The notes: generated from the sequence alone by a model not told the origin. A stretch of 49,386 nt of DNA from an uncultured Bacteroidales bacterium (GCA_900542185.1 UQMZ01000026.1:1-49386); one strand, 5' to 3'; positions 1-7,303 are shown, counted from the stretch's first letter. Numbers and translations are program-made.

Positions 1-49
1 ACGAGATGAGCGCTAGTCTCGTGGGCTCGGAGATGTGTATAAGAGACAG
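1..49. other. Illumina Nextera adapter and index (artefact)
   Basis: This is not genomic DNA. Bases 1-7 match the end of the P7 adapter (ACGAGAT), 8-15 are an 8-base index (GAGCGCTA), 16-30 match GTCTCGTGGGCTCGG and 31-49 match the transposase mosaic end AGATGTGTATAAGAGACAG. Genome sequence starts at about base 50, in the middle of a coding region, so the window begins at a contig end. Confidence 0.97.
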
Positions 50-439
50 TACCGGGAATCCCTTGATGGTACCGTAGATGCAGCGGGGGTTGAGCTTGTG
101 CACTTCCTCCCAGCTGAAACCCAGCTTGTCCATTGCTCCCGGGTGAAGGTTCTCGACGAATATGTCGGCGGTCTCGATCAGTTTGGTCAGAATGGCCTTG
201 CCGTCGGGAGTGGCAGCGTCAAGAGTCAGCGACTTCTTGCCGCTGTTCAGCTGCAGGAAGTAATAGCTGGGGCAATCGGGATCGAACTGAAGTTCGTTAC
301 GGGTAGCGTCGCCGGTACCGGGACGCTCGATCTTGATGACTTCGGCTCCAAGCCATCCCAACAACTGTGTACATGACGGGCCGGACTGTACGCTGGTGAA
401 GTCTATCACCTTAATGCCTTGCAATGGTGCTGTGTTCAT
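50..439 (-). CDS. frc: Formyl-CoA:oxalate CoA-transferase, N-terminal part
   Basis: A family III (CaiB/BaiF) CoA-transferase that exchanges CoA between formyl-CoA and oxalate, making the oxalyl-CoA used by oxalyl-CoA decarboxylase. The first 130 residues are present (ATG at 437-439), running off the contig into adapter; the full family length is about 420-430. The N-terminus shows the expected IKVIDFTSVQSGPSCTQLL and GAEVIKIERPGTGDATR segments, and later LNSGKKSLTLD, VENLHPGAMDKLGFSWEE and RCIYGTIKGF. These resemble true Frc more than carnitine or bile-acid CoA-transferases. The catalytic Asp lies beyond the end and cannot be checked. The partner oxc would be expected downstream, outside the window. 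A related CoA-transferase with another acid substrate remains possible. Confidence 0.85.
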
Positions 440-591
440 AATATCCTAATTTTATTAATTTCGTGATTCCGAATAGCTTACGAATACTTATGATGCAAAT
501 CGCGCAATGCTCATCGCATAATTAGCTATTCTTAAAATTCTGAAATTAGAACACCTTACAGTAAAAATAAGTTTGAACCCTCCGAAAAATA

Positions 592-699
592 ATAGTAGCA
601 GGCTGTCCCCAGCCGCGTACAGATACGAAAAAAGCCTATTGAAAAATAAGGACTTTAATCCGTGCCTGATGCGCGGCTGGGGACAGCCTGCGCTACTAT
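592..699. repeat. Dispersed palindromic repeat, complete copy
   Basis: Two arms, 592-617 and 672-699, are reverse complements over 26 of 28 positions (core GGCTGTCCCCAGCCGCG), with a 54-base AT-rich middle. Related copies lie at 2926-2990 (left half) and 28380-28496 (right arm decayed). It lies between the divergent frc start and the 3' end of the thioesterase gene, a REP-like intergenic position. The rest of 440-712 is AT-rich upstream sequence of frc, in which I see no clear TAnnTTTG box. Confidence 0.85.
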
Positions 700-712
700 G
701 CTTTACTGATCC

Positions 713-1495
713 CTAATTGCGCAGTGTTCGGTCCAGGCGGGCTATGAGGCCCGGCTCGCCAGTCTCGAGGTTGTTGATGGAGAAATAGGAGGTAAGGTCG
801 TGGTCGGCGCGCCACACTAAGGCATGCTGGCCATAGCGCGACTCATGCATGAACGCCAGTTCCATGCGGTGTACGCGCGTGCGGTCGAAATCATCCAGCG
901 AGAGGCGGTTAAGCAGCAACTCGATATACTTCACCGTGTTGACGTGCCGGTAAAAATCGAGATCGCAGTATTTGAACCTGTATTCGTATGCCGGTGCGGT
1001 CGCGATGACAGCTCCCTTCGGCGGCTCGCCGTCGTGGTCCATGGGGAGCACCGGCACATGCTTGCCTTGACGCGCTATGGGACAGCGCCCCGGCATGGGC
1101 AGATCATCTGGGATGACCAGATGCGACAGCCCGACCGACTGGCGCGTGTTGTAGTCCAGCACCATCCACACCGCGCGCGAATATCCCAACGGATTCCCCT
1201 CCGCGTCCGACACCTGCACTATGCGCTCGGAAAAGTGACGGTTATAGCTCTCTATCCATGTGGTGAGGCAATACTCCTCGTTTACCTTGGGATAACGTTC
1301 CATCTCGAGCGCCAGACGCGACAGCACCCATCCGCAGCCACGGTCGGCCATGTCGGGATTGCCGATGTGCAGCGCGTTGGCGTGCGCCGTGGATATGTCT
1401 ATGATTTTTGAAGTGAGCAGGGGCAACGACAGCTCGGCCTCGGCGTTGGTCTCGCCCGCCGACAGGAAGTATCTTTGAGTCAATTGTGGTGTCAT
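713..1495 (-). CDS. Acyl-ACP thioesterase (FatA-like)
   Basis: A cytoplasmic thioesterase that would release fatty acids from acyl carrier protein. The 260 residues are the normal bacterial length, with two hot-dog domains (about 1-130 and 165-255). The second carries the family signature FYRHVNTVKYIELLLN, in which H184 and N186 sit where the catalytic His and Asn of plant FatA lie. The first has the usual GWVLSRLALEMERYPK segment. The start at 1495 is fixed by the palindromic promoter: its -7 box ends only four bases before the ATG. The gene is divergent from dgt and shares that palindrome with it. Confidence in the family is high; chain-length specificity cannot be read from sequence. Confidence 0.9.
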   Translation of the reverse strand: MTPQLTQRYFLSAGETNAEAELSLPLLTSKIIDISTAHANALHIGNPDMADRGCGWVLSRLALEMERYPKVNEEYCLTTWIESYNRHFSERIVQVSDAEGNPLGYSRAVWMVLDYNTRQSVGLSHLVIPDDLPMPGRCPIARQGKHVPVLPMDHDGEPPKGAVIATAPAYEYRFKYCDLDFYRHVNTVKYIELLLNRLSLDDFDRTRVHRMELAFMHESRYGQHALVWRADHDLTSYFSINNLETGEPGLIARLDRTLRN

Positions 1496-1534
1496 GGTGC
1501 AAAGTTACGAATTTTTGAGTAACTTTGCACCATG
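1493..1534. promoter_or_regulatory. Perfectly symmetric divergent, near-leaderless promoter
   Basis: The arms 1493-1508 and 1519-1534 are exact 16-base reverse complements separated by 10 bases. Each arm contains TAACTTTG (a TAnnTTTG -7 box), CACC and then the ATG of its gene (thioesterase on minus, dgt on plus). Transcripts would start at or within a few bases of the ATG. No clear -33 TTG was found at the usual distance for either direction. Confidence 0.8.
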
Positions 1535-2869
1535 AGTACAGAAAAAGCGCCGATGCGCTGGGACCGGCTGATAAGCGACCGGCGACTGGGCATGGAGGAA
1601 TACCACGACGAGCGGGTGCATACCCGTTCGGACTTTCAGCGTGACTACGACCGACTGATTTTCTCGTCGCCGTTCCGGCGGCTGCAGAACAAGACGCAGG
1701 TGTTTCCGCTGCCGGGCAGCATCTTCGTCCATAACCGTCTGACCCATTCGCTGGAGGTCAGTTCCGTGGGCCGCTCCCTGGGTCACGAGATAGCCTTAGG
1801 CCTGCGCGAGCGTCACGGCGACTGCTACGGCATCTTCGACAACATACGCGACATCGTGGCCGCCGCGTGCCTGTGCCACGATCTGGGCAATCCGCCGTTC
1901 GGCCATTCGGGCGAAAAGACCATCTCCACCTTCTTCAGCGAGGGACCGGGGCTGGAGTTCCGTCCCCTCCTCTCCGACCGCGAATGGGCCGACCTGATTC
2001 ATTTCGAGGGCAACGCCAATTCGTTCCGTCTGCTGACGCATCAGTTCGTGGGACGGCGCAACGGCGGCATGGCCATGACCTACAGCACGCTGGCGTCGGT
2101 GGTGAAGTATCCCTACACCTCGCTTCACGCCGGAGTCAAAGGGAAGTTCGGTTTCTTCGAAAGCGAGGATGAGATATATCGCCGCGTGGCCGACTGGCTC
2201 GGAATCCCCGAGAAGGAACCGGGGCTGTTCGCGCGTCACCCGTTGGTGTACATGATGGAGGCGGCCGACGATATCTGCTATCAGATCATGGACATAGAGG
2301 ACGCGCACAAGCTGCGCATACTCTCCACACCCGAGGTGACCGAGCTGTTGTTGGGATTCTTCGGCGACACTCAGCGCGCACGCCTGGAGAACGGCATGAA
2401 GCGTCTGGACGATCCGAACGAAAAGATAGCCTATCTCCGTTCGGTAGTGATAGGCGCGCTGGTCAGCGACTCGGCACGTGTGTTCCTGCAGAACGAGGAC
2501 ACGATACTGCAAGGCGAATTCCGGGGACAGCTGCTGAACCACATCACGTCTGAGCTTCAGGCGGCATACACCCGTTGTTCGGACACAGCCTGGAAGCGTA
2601 TATACTGCGCCCGCGAGGTGGTGGACATCGAGATAGCCGGCAACCGTATCATAACCTACCTGATGAACGCATTAGTGGAGGCCGTTATGCATCCCGAACG
2701 CAACGCCTCGCGCCTGCTGCTGAACATCATACCGGGCCAGTACGACACCCGCAACGAATCGCCCTACACCCGGCTGCAGTCTGTATTGGACCACGTCAGC
2801 GGCATGACCGACGTATACGCCCTCGACCTCTACCGCAAACTGAACGGACACTCGCTGCCGGCGGTATAA
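1532..2869 (+). CDS. dgt: Deoxyguanosinetriphosphate triphosphohydrolase (dGTPase)
   Basis: An HD-domain hydrolase cleaving dGTP (or other dNTPs) to the deoxynucleoside and triphosphate, a cytoplasmic dNTP-pool enzyme. The 445 residues fit the family. The HD metal ligands are visible: H72 in NRLTHSLEV, H116-D117 in CLCHDLGNPPFGHSGE, and the downstream Asp in MMEAADDICYQIMD (about 246). The N-terminal RSDFQRDYDRLIFSSPFRRLQ segment is typical of dGTPase. The start is set by the -7 box at 1520-1527, giving an almost leaderless mRNA. The following 107 bases hold repeat sequence rather than a clear terminator. Confidence 0.95.
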   Translation: MSTEKAPMRWDRLISDRRLGMEEYHDERVHTRSDFQRDYDRLIFSSPFRRLQNKTQVFPLPGSIFVHNRLTHSLEVSSVGRSLGHEIALGLRERHGDCYGIFDNIRDIVAAACLCHDLGNPPFGHSGEKTISTFFSEGPGLEFRPLLSDREWADLIHFEGNANSFRLLTHQFVGRRNGGMAMTYSTLASVVKYPYTSLHAGVKGKFGFFESEDEIYRRVADWLGIPEKEPGLFARHPLVYMMEAADDICYQIMDIEDAHKLRILSTPEVTELLLGFFGDTQRARLENGMKRLDDPNEKIAYLRSVVIGALVSDSARVFLQNEDTILQGEFRGQLLNHITSELQAAYTRCSDTAWKRIYCAREVVDIEIAGNRIITYLMNALVEAVMHPERNASRLLLNIIPGQYDTRNESPYTRLQSVLDHVSGMTDVYALDLYRKLNGHSLPAV

Positions 2870-2875
2870 CGGGAG

Positions 2876-2910
2876 TTTATAAAGTTGAAAAAGTTTAAAA
2901 AGTTAAGATA
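2876..2910. repeat. AT-rich heptad repeat
   Basis: A run of about 35 bases built on GTTGAAAAAGTTTAAAAAGT-like heptads. Close relatives lie at 6484-6519, 6552-6592 (inverted) and 10770-10806, each in an intergenic gap. Function unknown. Confidence 0.7.
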
Positions 2911-2925
2911 ACACCAAGACTCGAA

Positions 2926-2990
2926 ATAGTAGCGCAGGCTGTCCCCAGCCGCGCACAGACACGGACCAAAAGCCTTATGAAAAAAATAAT
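2926..2990 (+). repeat. Palindromic repeat, left half, fused to a gene start
   Basis: The left arm (2926-2953, core GGCTGTCCCCAGCCGCG) and part of the middle of the dispersed repeat are present; the right arm is missing. Similarity to copies 1 and 3 continues through GCCTTATGAAAAAAATAA, so the ATG at 2977 and the first codons of the TPM gene lie inside repeat-like sequence. Confidence 0.75.
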
Positions 2991-4248
2991 AACGATATTT
3001 ATGCTCCTGCTGACAGCCGTCGGCGCCATAAACGCCCAGGTGTACGAGCCGGACCGGATGGTGAACCCTAACGTTGAGAACCGCTACAAGTTCGTGTGCG
3101 ACCCGGCGCATCTGCTTGACGCCACCACGACCGACGGCGTGAACCGCCGCCTGTACGACCTGCGCCGGACCACTACCTGCGAGGTGGCCGTAATAGTCGT
3201 GCCGAGCATCGGCGACACACCCATAGAGGACTGGTGCGAACAGGTGTTCACCCGCTGGGGCATCGGCAAGGGCGACAAGGACAACGGCGCGCTGCTGCTC
3301 ATAGCCGTGGACGACCACAAGACACGCATCCAGACCGGCTACGGCGTAGAGGGCGTATTGACCGACATAGCCTGCAACAACATCATAGGCGAGACCATTG
3401 TCCCCAATATGCGCGACGGCAACCTGAACGCGGCCGTTGACCAGTCTACACAACTGATCAGCGATGCCTTGACCGACCCGGCCGTGGCCGAGGAATTACG
3501 CTCGTCACAGCCCGACAACTACAGCGGCAGCGTCTCCACGCTGGACAAGGAGGTGATATGGGAGTTCGTCCGGATTGTGGCAGGATTTGTGTTCCTGCTT
3601 GCGTTAGCGCTGTTTGCCTACGACATGTGGAGCCTGCGCCGCAAAAACGGCTATGACAAGGCCCGAACATGGCGCGGCCATCTCAAGACGTTCGCCATCT
3701 GCGCCATCCTGTCGTTGGGCACCGGCATCATATTCTGGCTGCTGGCACTGTGGCTGTACCGCTCCAACCGCAACAGGCGGCTGAAGTGCCCCACATGCGG
3801 CTCGAAGATGAACCGCCTGAACGAGGAGGAGGACAACAACTACCTGAGCGACTCGCAGGACTTCGAGGAACAGCTCAAGACCGTGGATTACGACGTCTGG
3901 GTATGCCCTACATGCGGCACCATCGAACGGTTCCCATACGCCGAGCAACAGACCAAATACAGCAAGTGTCCGGCATGCGGCACGGTGGCTATGCGTCTGG
4001 TAAAGGATATCATAACCCGTCCGGCCACGACGCGCCATGACGGCGAGGGAGTGAAGATATACGAGTGCGAGTTCTGCCACCATCAGGAGCAGAGAAAATA
4101 CCGAATACCTAAGAAGGACGACGGCGGACTTGCCGCAGCGGCCATCCTTGGCGCGGCGGCCGGTCGAGGCGGTGGTGGCGGTGGCGGCTTCGGAGGTGGC
4201 TTCGGAGGCGGTGCCACGGGTGGAGGGGGTGCCTCCGGAAGCTGGTAA
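2977..4248 (+). CDS. TPM-domain membrane protein with zinc-ribbon-like motifs
   Basis: An exported, membrane-anchored protein of 423 residues. It has a signal peptide (about 1-20, ending AINAQ), a TPM (DUF477) domain (about 35-165, with RTTTCEVAVIVVPSIGD and ALLLIAVDDHKTRIQTGYGVEG), then two membrane segments (about 193-213 and 232-253). A region rich in CxxC pairs follows (CPTCGSKM, CPTCGT, CPACGT, CEFCH; about 267-375) that probably binds zinc. The Gly-rich tail ends in GASGSW. TPM proteins are poorly defined; roles in envelope maintenance or photosystem repair are known for relatives. The start codon lies in a dispersed repeat. A strong hairpin terminator follows at 4286. Confidence 0.85.
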   Translation: MKKIITIFMLLLTAVGAINAQVYEPDRMVNPNVENRYKFVCDPAHLLDATTTDGVNRRLYDLRRTTTCEVAVIVVPSIGDTPIEDWCEQVFTRWGIGKGDKDNGALLLIAVDDHKTRIQTGYGVEGVLTDIACNNIIGETIVPNMRDGNLNAAVDQSTQLISDALTDPAVAEELRSSQPDNYSGSVSTLDKEVIWEFVRIVAGFVFLLALALFAYDMWSLRRKNGYDKARTWRGHLKTFAICAILSLGTGIIFWLLALWLYRSNRNRRLKCPTCGSKMNRLNEEEDNNYLSDSQDFEEQLKTVDYDVWVCPTCGTIERFPYAEQQTKYSKCPACGTVAMRLVKDIITRPATTRHDGEGVKIYECEFCHHQEQRKYRIPKKDDGGLAAAAILGAAAGRGGGGGGGFGGGFGGGATGGGGASGSW

Positions 4249-4285
4249 AGGGAAGTTAAAGGTGTTAAAGAATATCAATTGTAAT

Positions 4286-4313
4286 ACGGCCGGAGTGATT
4301 CCGGCCGTTTGTT
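4286..4313 (+). terminator. Rho-independent-like terminator of the TPM gene
   Basis: Nine-base arms ACGGCCGGA (4286-4294) and TCCGGCCGT (4300-4308) are followed by the T-rich TTGTTTG. Confidence 0.8.
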
Positions 4314-4370
4314 TGTGATGAATGCAACAAAATACTAATTGCAACAAATAACCCAACACAAACCGAAACA

Positions 4371-4814
4371 ATGAAGAAACTGATCACACTGCTGACGCTG
4401 ATGATGATAAGCATCAGCGCATGGGCGTTCCCCTTCGACAAGTACACCATCGACCGCAAGGAACTGCCCGAGGAGGCACAGACATTCCTGACCACCCACT
4501 TCGAAAAGGCGAAAGTGAGCATGATCAAGATAGACAAGAAACTGCTGCGCAAGCCCGACTATGAGGTGAAGTTAGTGAACGGCACCAAGATAGAGTTCAA
4601 CAGCCGCGGCAAATGGAAAGAGGTGGACTGCAAGAAGAAAGAGGTACCCTCGGCCATCCTTCCCTCGGCCATACGCCGCCACGTGACCAAGAAATATCCC
4701 GGTCTGGCGGTGGTCAAGATCGAAAAGACCACCAAGGGCTACGAAGTAGGCCTGTCGGACGACACCGGCCTGCGCTACGATCTCCTGGGCAGCTTCAAGG
4801 GCGTGATGGACTAA
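4371..4814 (+). CDS. Exported PepSY-like (DUF2874) protein
   Basis: A small periplasmic protein of 147 residues with a signal peptide (about 1-19, ending SAWA). It has two tandem PepSY-like half repeats: about 25-75 (ELPEEAQTFLTTHF ... YEVKLVNGTKIEF) and about 90-147 (AILPSAIRRHVTKKYPG ... YEVGLSDDTGLRYDL). This pattern is typical of the PepSY_like family (related to BLIP-type folds) found in many copies in Bacteroidales. No enzymatic residues are evident; an inhibitor or binding role is only inferred from the fold family. It sits between the TPM gene terminator and the lysozyme-like gene. Confidence 0.8.
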   Translation: MKKLITLLTLMMISISAWAFPFDKYTIDRKELPEEAQTFLTTHFEKAKVSMIKIDKKLLRKPDYEVKLVNGTKIEFNSRGKWKEVDCKKKEVPSAILPSAIRRHVTKKYPGLAVVKIEKTTKGYEVGLSDDTGLRYDLLGSFKGVMD

Positions 4815-4826
4815 ACTCTTTAAACT

Positions 4827-4846
4827 CAAGGTTCAACTGAACCTTG
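4827..4846. repeat. Short perfect hairpin downstream of the PepSY-like gene
   Basis: Arms CAAGGTTC and GAACCTTG (4827-4834 and 4839-4846) with a four-base loop and no T tract. It stands just before the larger hairpin around the next start codon. Confidence 0.6.
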
Positions 4847-4849
4847 CAC

Positions 4850-4912
4850 GACGGCAAGCCGTTATAAAGTGTGATGAAAAAGATCAGCTTAACTTTATAC
4901 GGGCTTGCCGTC
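4850..4912 (+). promoter_or_regulatory. Long inverted repeat holding the next gene's start codon in its loop
   Basis: The arms 4850-4870 and 4892-4912 are complementary at 19 of 21 positions, with a 21-base loop (4871-4891). The loop contains the GTG/ATG start of the lysozyme-like gene and its first codons. In mRNA this would place the start in a hairpin loop; in DNA it is a cruciform-type palindrome. Confidence 0.75.
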
Positions 4913-5536
4913 GTTGCGTTGATCGGAGCCATCGCCATGCGCTCGGAAGCGCAGCAAGACTCTATAGCAAACGATGAAAAGGCAACTATAAACGAAAGCC
5001 CGTCCGCAACCTCTCTCCCGGCACCCGTCACGGATCCGTTCGAGCAGGCTGTCAGCATTATCAAGAAGTACGAGGGAATGCACCAACCCCGTCACTGGCC
5101 CCTGGTCGGCTACGGACATAAGGTGCTTCCGGGCGAGAAATATTCCCGTTCCGCAACATTGAGTGAGAAGCAGGCCGACGCGCTGTTGCGTAAGGACCTG
5201 CTGAAAAACTGTGCCGTTTTCCGCGATTTCGGCGCCGATTCGCTTTTGCTCGGCACCCTGGCCTACAACATCGGCTCGGGCAACGTTAAGCGTTCCGGCG
5301 TCACGGCCGCCCTGCGCAACGGCAACCGCGATATCCGCGAGCTATATCTGGCTCATTGCCGGTATCGCGGCAAGAAACTGAGCCAGTTGCAACGCCGACG
5401 CGTGGAGGAGTTCGAGACACTGTTCATTGTCTCCGACTCCACCGCCTCCACGTCACAGCTGATTAACAGCGATTCCCAGTCACCGGGCCACATTCCTTAC
5501 AATAATTACCGCCTGGCATCCGTAACTATATTTTGA
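4874..5536 (+). CDS. Lysozyme-like (GH24-type) membrane-anchored or exported protein
   Basis: A protein of 220 residues resembling phage-type lysozymes. An N-terminal hydrophobic segment (about 6-22) suggests export or a membrane anchor, followed by a Ser/Thr/Pro-rich linker and the domain at about 58-175. Visible motifs are IIKKYEG (the Glu matching the T4 catalytic Glu), PLVGYGHKVLPGE, and LGTLAYNIGSGNVKRSGV. The loop between the Glu and GYGH is shorter than in T4 lysozyme, and I cannot find equivalents of its catalytic Asp and Thr. Activity is therefore uncertain; a Bacteroidales subfamily with this loop probably exists. ATG at 4874 is preferred; GTG at 4871 is also possible. Both lie in the hairpin loop at 4871-4891. 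Confidence 0.75.
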   Translation: MKKISLTLYGLAVVALIGAIAMRSEAQQDSIANDEKATINESPSATSLPAPVTDPFEQAVSIIKKYEGMHQPRHWPLVGYGHKVLPGEKYSRSATLSEKQADALLRKDLLKNCAVFRDFGADSLLLGTLAYNIGSGNVKRSGVTAALRNGNRDIRELYLAHCRYRGKKLSQLQRRRVEEFETLFIVSDSTASTSQLINSDSQSPGHIPYNNYRLASVTIF

Positions 5537-5555
5537 ACTACACATTACACATTGA

Positions 5556-6377
5556 ATGATGAGAAGTAATATTCCGATAATATTTATTTTGACAGGGCTG
5601 TTGACCGCGAGCTGCGGCCACAACCGGCAGGCCACGGCCTGCGAGGCTGTGGAACGGTGCGACTCGCTTCCCGAAGGGGTCAAGAATATGGTCCGGGCCG
5701 TGGCCGACGACGATGCCGGCAAGTTCGCCGCCACCGTGAGCTATCCGCTGGCCCGGCCCTATCCGCTGCACGACATCCAGGACGCGCGCCAGATGGAGTC
5801 GTACTACCACACGCTTGTCGACGACTCGCTGCGGCGTGTCATCACCACGTCCATGCCTGACCAATGGAGCGAATACGGATGGCGCGGCTGGGCCCTGAAG
5901 GATGGCCGGTATGTATGGATCGACTCATTGGTTTACGACATACCGTATGTGTCGGCACGTGAGCAGGCCGATCTGGAACGTCTGCGGCTGGAGGAGCTGA
6001 ACACGCTGCGCGCCGACCTGCGCGGAGACTGGCTGCCATTGGGCGCCATGACAGCCGACAACGGCGACCTGATGCGCATCGACGCCGCACGCAACGCCAC
6101 TCCCGATTCGCCCGACGCACTGAGACTGCTGGTGTACAGAAAAGGTACCGACCCGCACGGCAACCCGTCGGACATATTCACCGGCTCGCTGAGCGCGGAG
6201 GGTACCGACGTAAGCCCGATATATGAATTCGCCGACAAGGGCGGCCGGAAATGGACCTACATTCCATATCCGGACGACGGTTCGGAACCGGCCATATACC
6301 AAGACATGAAGGATGGCTCGGAACGCACCGTCAATGTCCGTCATGCCTACTGGATGGACATCGTAGGCAAGAAATAA
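5556..6377 (+). CDS. Putative lipoprotein of unknown function
   Basis: A 273-residue protein with a lipoprotein signal peptide (lipobox LTASC, Cys about residue 20), so probably anchored in the inner or outer membrane facing the periplasm. The mature part is acidic, with a helical segment near 130-150 (REQADLERLRLEELNTLRADL) and a beta-rich C-terminal half ending in IVGKK. I do not recognise a family. It follows the lysozyme-like gene by 19 bases on the same strand, so it is probably co-transcribed with it. Confidence 0.7.
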   Translation: MMRSNIPIIFILTGLLTASCGHNRQATACEAVERCDSLPEGVKNMVRAVADDDAGKFAATVSYPLARPYPLHDIQDARQMESYYHTLVDDSLRRVITTSMPDQWSEYGWRGWALKDGRYVWIDSLVYDIPYVSAREQADLERLRLEELNTLRADLRGDWLPLGAMTADNGDLMRIDAARNATPDSPDALRLLVYRKGTDPHGNPSDIFTGSLSAEGTDVSPIYEFADKGGRKWTYIPYPDDGSEPAIYQDMKDGSERTVNVRHAYWMDIVGKK

Positions 6378-6419
6378 GCGTCACAATTACACTTTTTTGG
6401 CATGTTCAGTCGTTTTTGC

Positions 6420-6450
6420 TTGCAATTATGCCGAAGGAAATGTAATTTTG
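6420..6450 (+). promoter_or_regulatory. Promoter upstream of pyrE
   Basis: TTG at 6420-6422, 20 bases, then TAATTTTG at 6443-6450, a full Bacteroidetes-type promoter. Transcription would start near 6456, leaving a leader of about 170 bases before pyrE. Confidence 0.7.
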
Positions 6451-6481
6451 TAAGTTATTATAACCTTCGCAAACTCAGGTT

Positions 6482-6593
6482 ATAGTTTAGAAAGTCGAAA
6501 AAGTTTAGAAAGTTAAGAGAATCCCAGGACGCGATTCTTAGAGTCTGCACATTTATCTTAACTTTTTCAACTCTATAAACTTTGTTAACTATA
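6482..6593 (+). repeat. Inverted pair of AT-rich heptad repeats in the pyrE leader
   Basis: The segments 6482-6519 and 6552-6593 are imperfect reverse complements of each other (both of the GTTGAAAAAGTTTAGAAAGT type), separated by about 32 bases. Placed downstream of the pyrE promoter, they could fold into a long hairpin in the mRNA leader. No downstream T run marks it clearly as an attenuator. Confidence 0.6.
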
Positions 6594-6628
6594 GCAATAT
6601 GAAATATTGATATATAAAATCGATACTT

Positions 6629-7273
6629 ATGATGAAACCAGACCGTCAGCTTGCTGAGAAGCTTTTAAACATCAGCGCCATAAAGTTACAGCCCGATATG
6701 CCGTTCGTATGGGGTTCGGGATGGAATTCGCCTATATATAACGACAACCGCCGTTTACTGTCGTATCCCGACATACGCAACTACGTCAAGACGGAGCTTG
6801 CGAAAAACATCGTGGAGCACTTCGACGGCGTGGATGCGATAGCGAGCGTGTCGACCGCCGCCATCTCCATCGGCGCGATCGTGGCCGACACCCTGGGCCT
6901 CCCCTTCGCCTACGTGCGCGACACGCCCAAGGACCATGGTCTGGAGAATCTGATAGAGGGCAACCTTCGTCCGGGCCACAAGGTGGTGATGGTGGAGGAC
7001 ATCATAGCCACGGCCGGAGGCACGATGAAAGCCGCCGAGGTGCTGACCAACGCCGGCTGCGAGGTGCTTGGCGGCGTGGCCATATTCAACTATGAGTTCC
7101 CCATGGCCGTGAAGCGCCTGAACAACGCCAACATCGACATGGTGTCTCTGTGCACCTACAACGTGATGGTGGAGACGGCCCTGGCCACCGACTACATCCA
7201 GCCCGAGGACGTGGAGACCCTGAAGGAATGGCGCAAGGACCCCGCCAACTGGGTGCCTGAAAGAAGCCGCTAA
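6629..7273 (+). CDS. pyrE: Orotate phosphoribosyltransferase
   Basis: Catalyses orotate + PRPP to OMP in cytoplasmic pyrimidine synthesis. The 214 residues match the family. The PRPP-binding segment is VVMVEDIIATAGGTMKA (about 119-135; the usual form is VEDxxTTGxS, so slightly divergent), and the flexible-loop region contains VRDTPKDHGLENLIEG (about 96-111). Either of two adjacent ATG codons could start it. The stop codon lies inside a perfect inverted repeat (arms 7263-7271 and 7274-7282). The pair with the following SRPBCC gene looks like an operon. Confidence 0.93.
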   Translation: MMKPDRQLAEKLLNISAIKLQPDMPFVWGSGWNSPIYNDNRRLLSYPDIRNYVKTELAKNIVEHFDGVDAIASVSTAAISIGAIVADTLGLPFAYVRDTPKDHGLENLIEGNLRPGHKVVMVEDIIATAGGTMKAAEVLTNAGCEVLGGVAIFNYEFPMAVKRLNNANIDMVSLCTYNVMVETALATDYIQPEDVETLKEWRKDPANWVPERSR

Positions 7274-7303
7274 AGCGGCTTCGCCGGAACGAAACCGCCT
7301 GAC

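Noticed and set aside
35..376. Plus-strand ORF at the window start
   Set aside because: It begins in adapter sequence and runs antisense to the frc gene.
1796..2542. 248-codon minus-strand ORF inside dgt
   Set aside because: Antisense shadow of a well-supported GC-rich gene; no family similarity.
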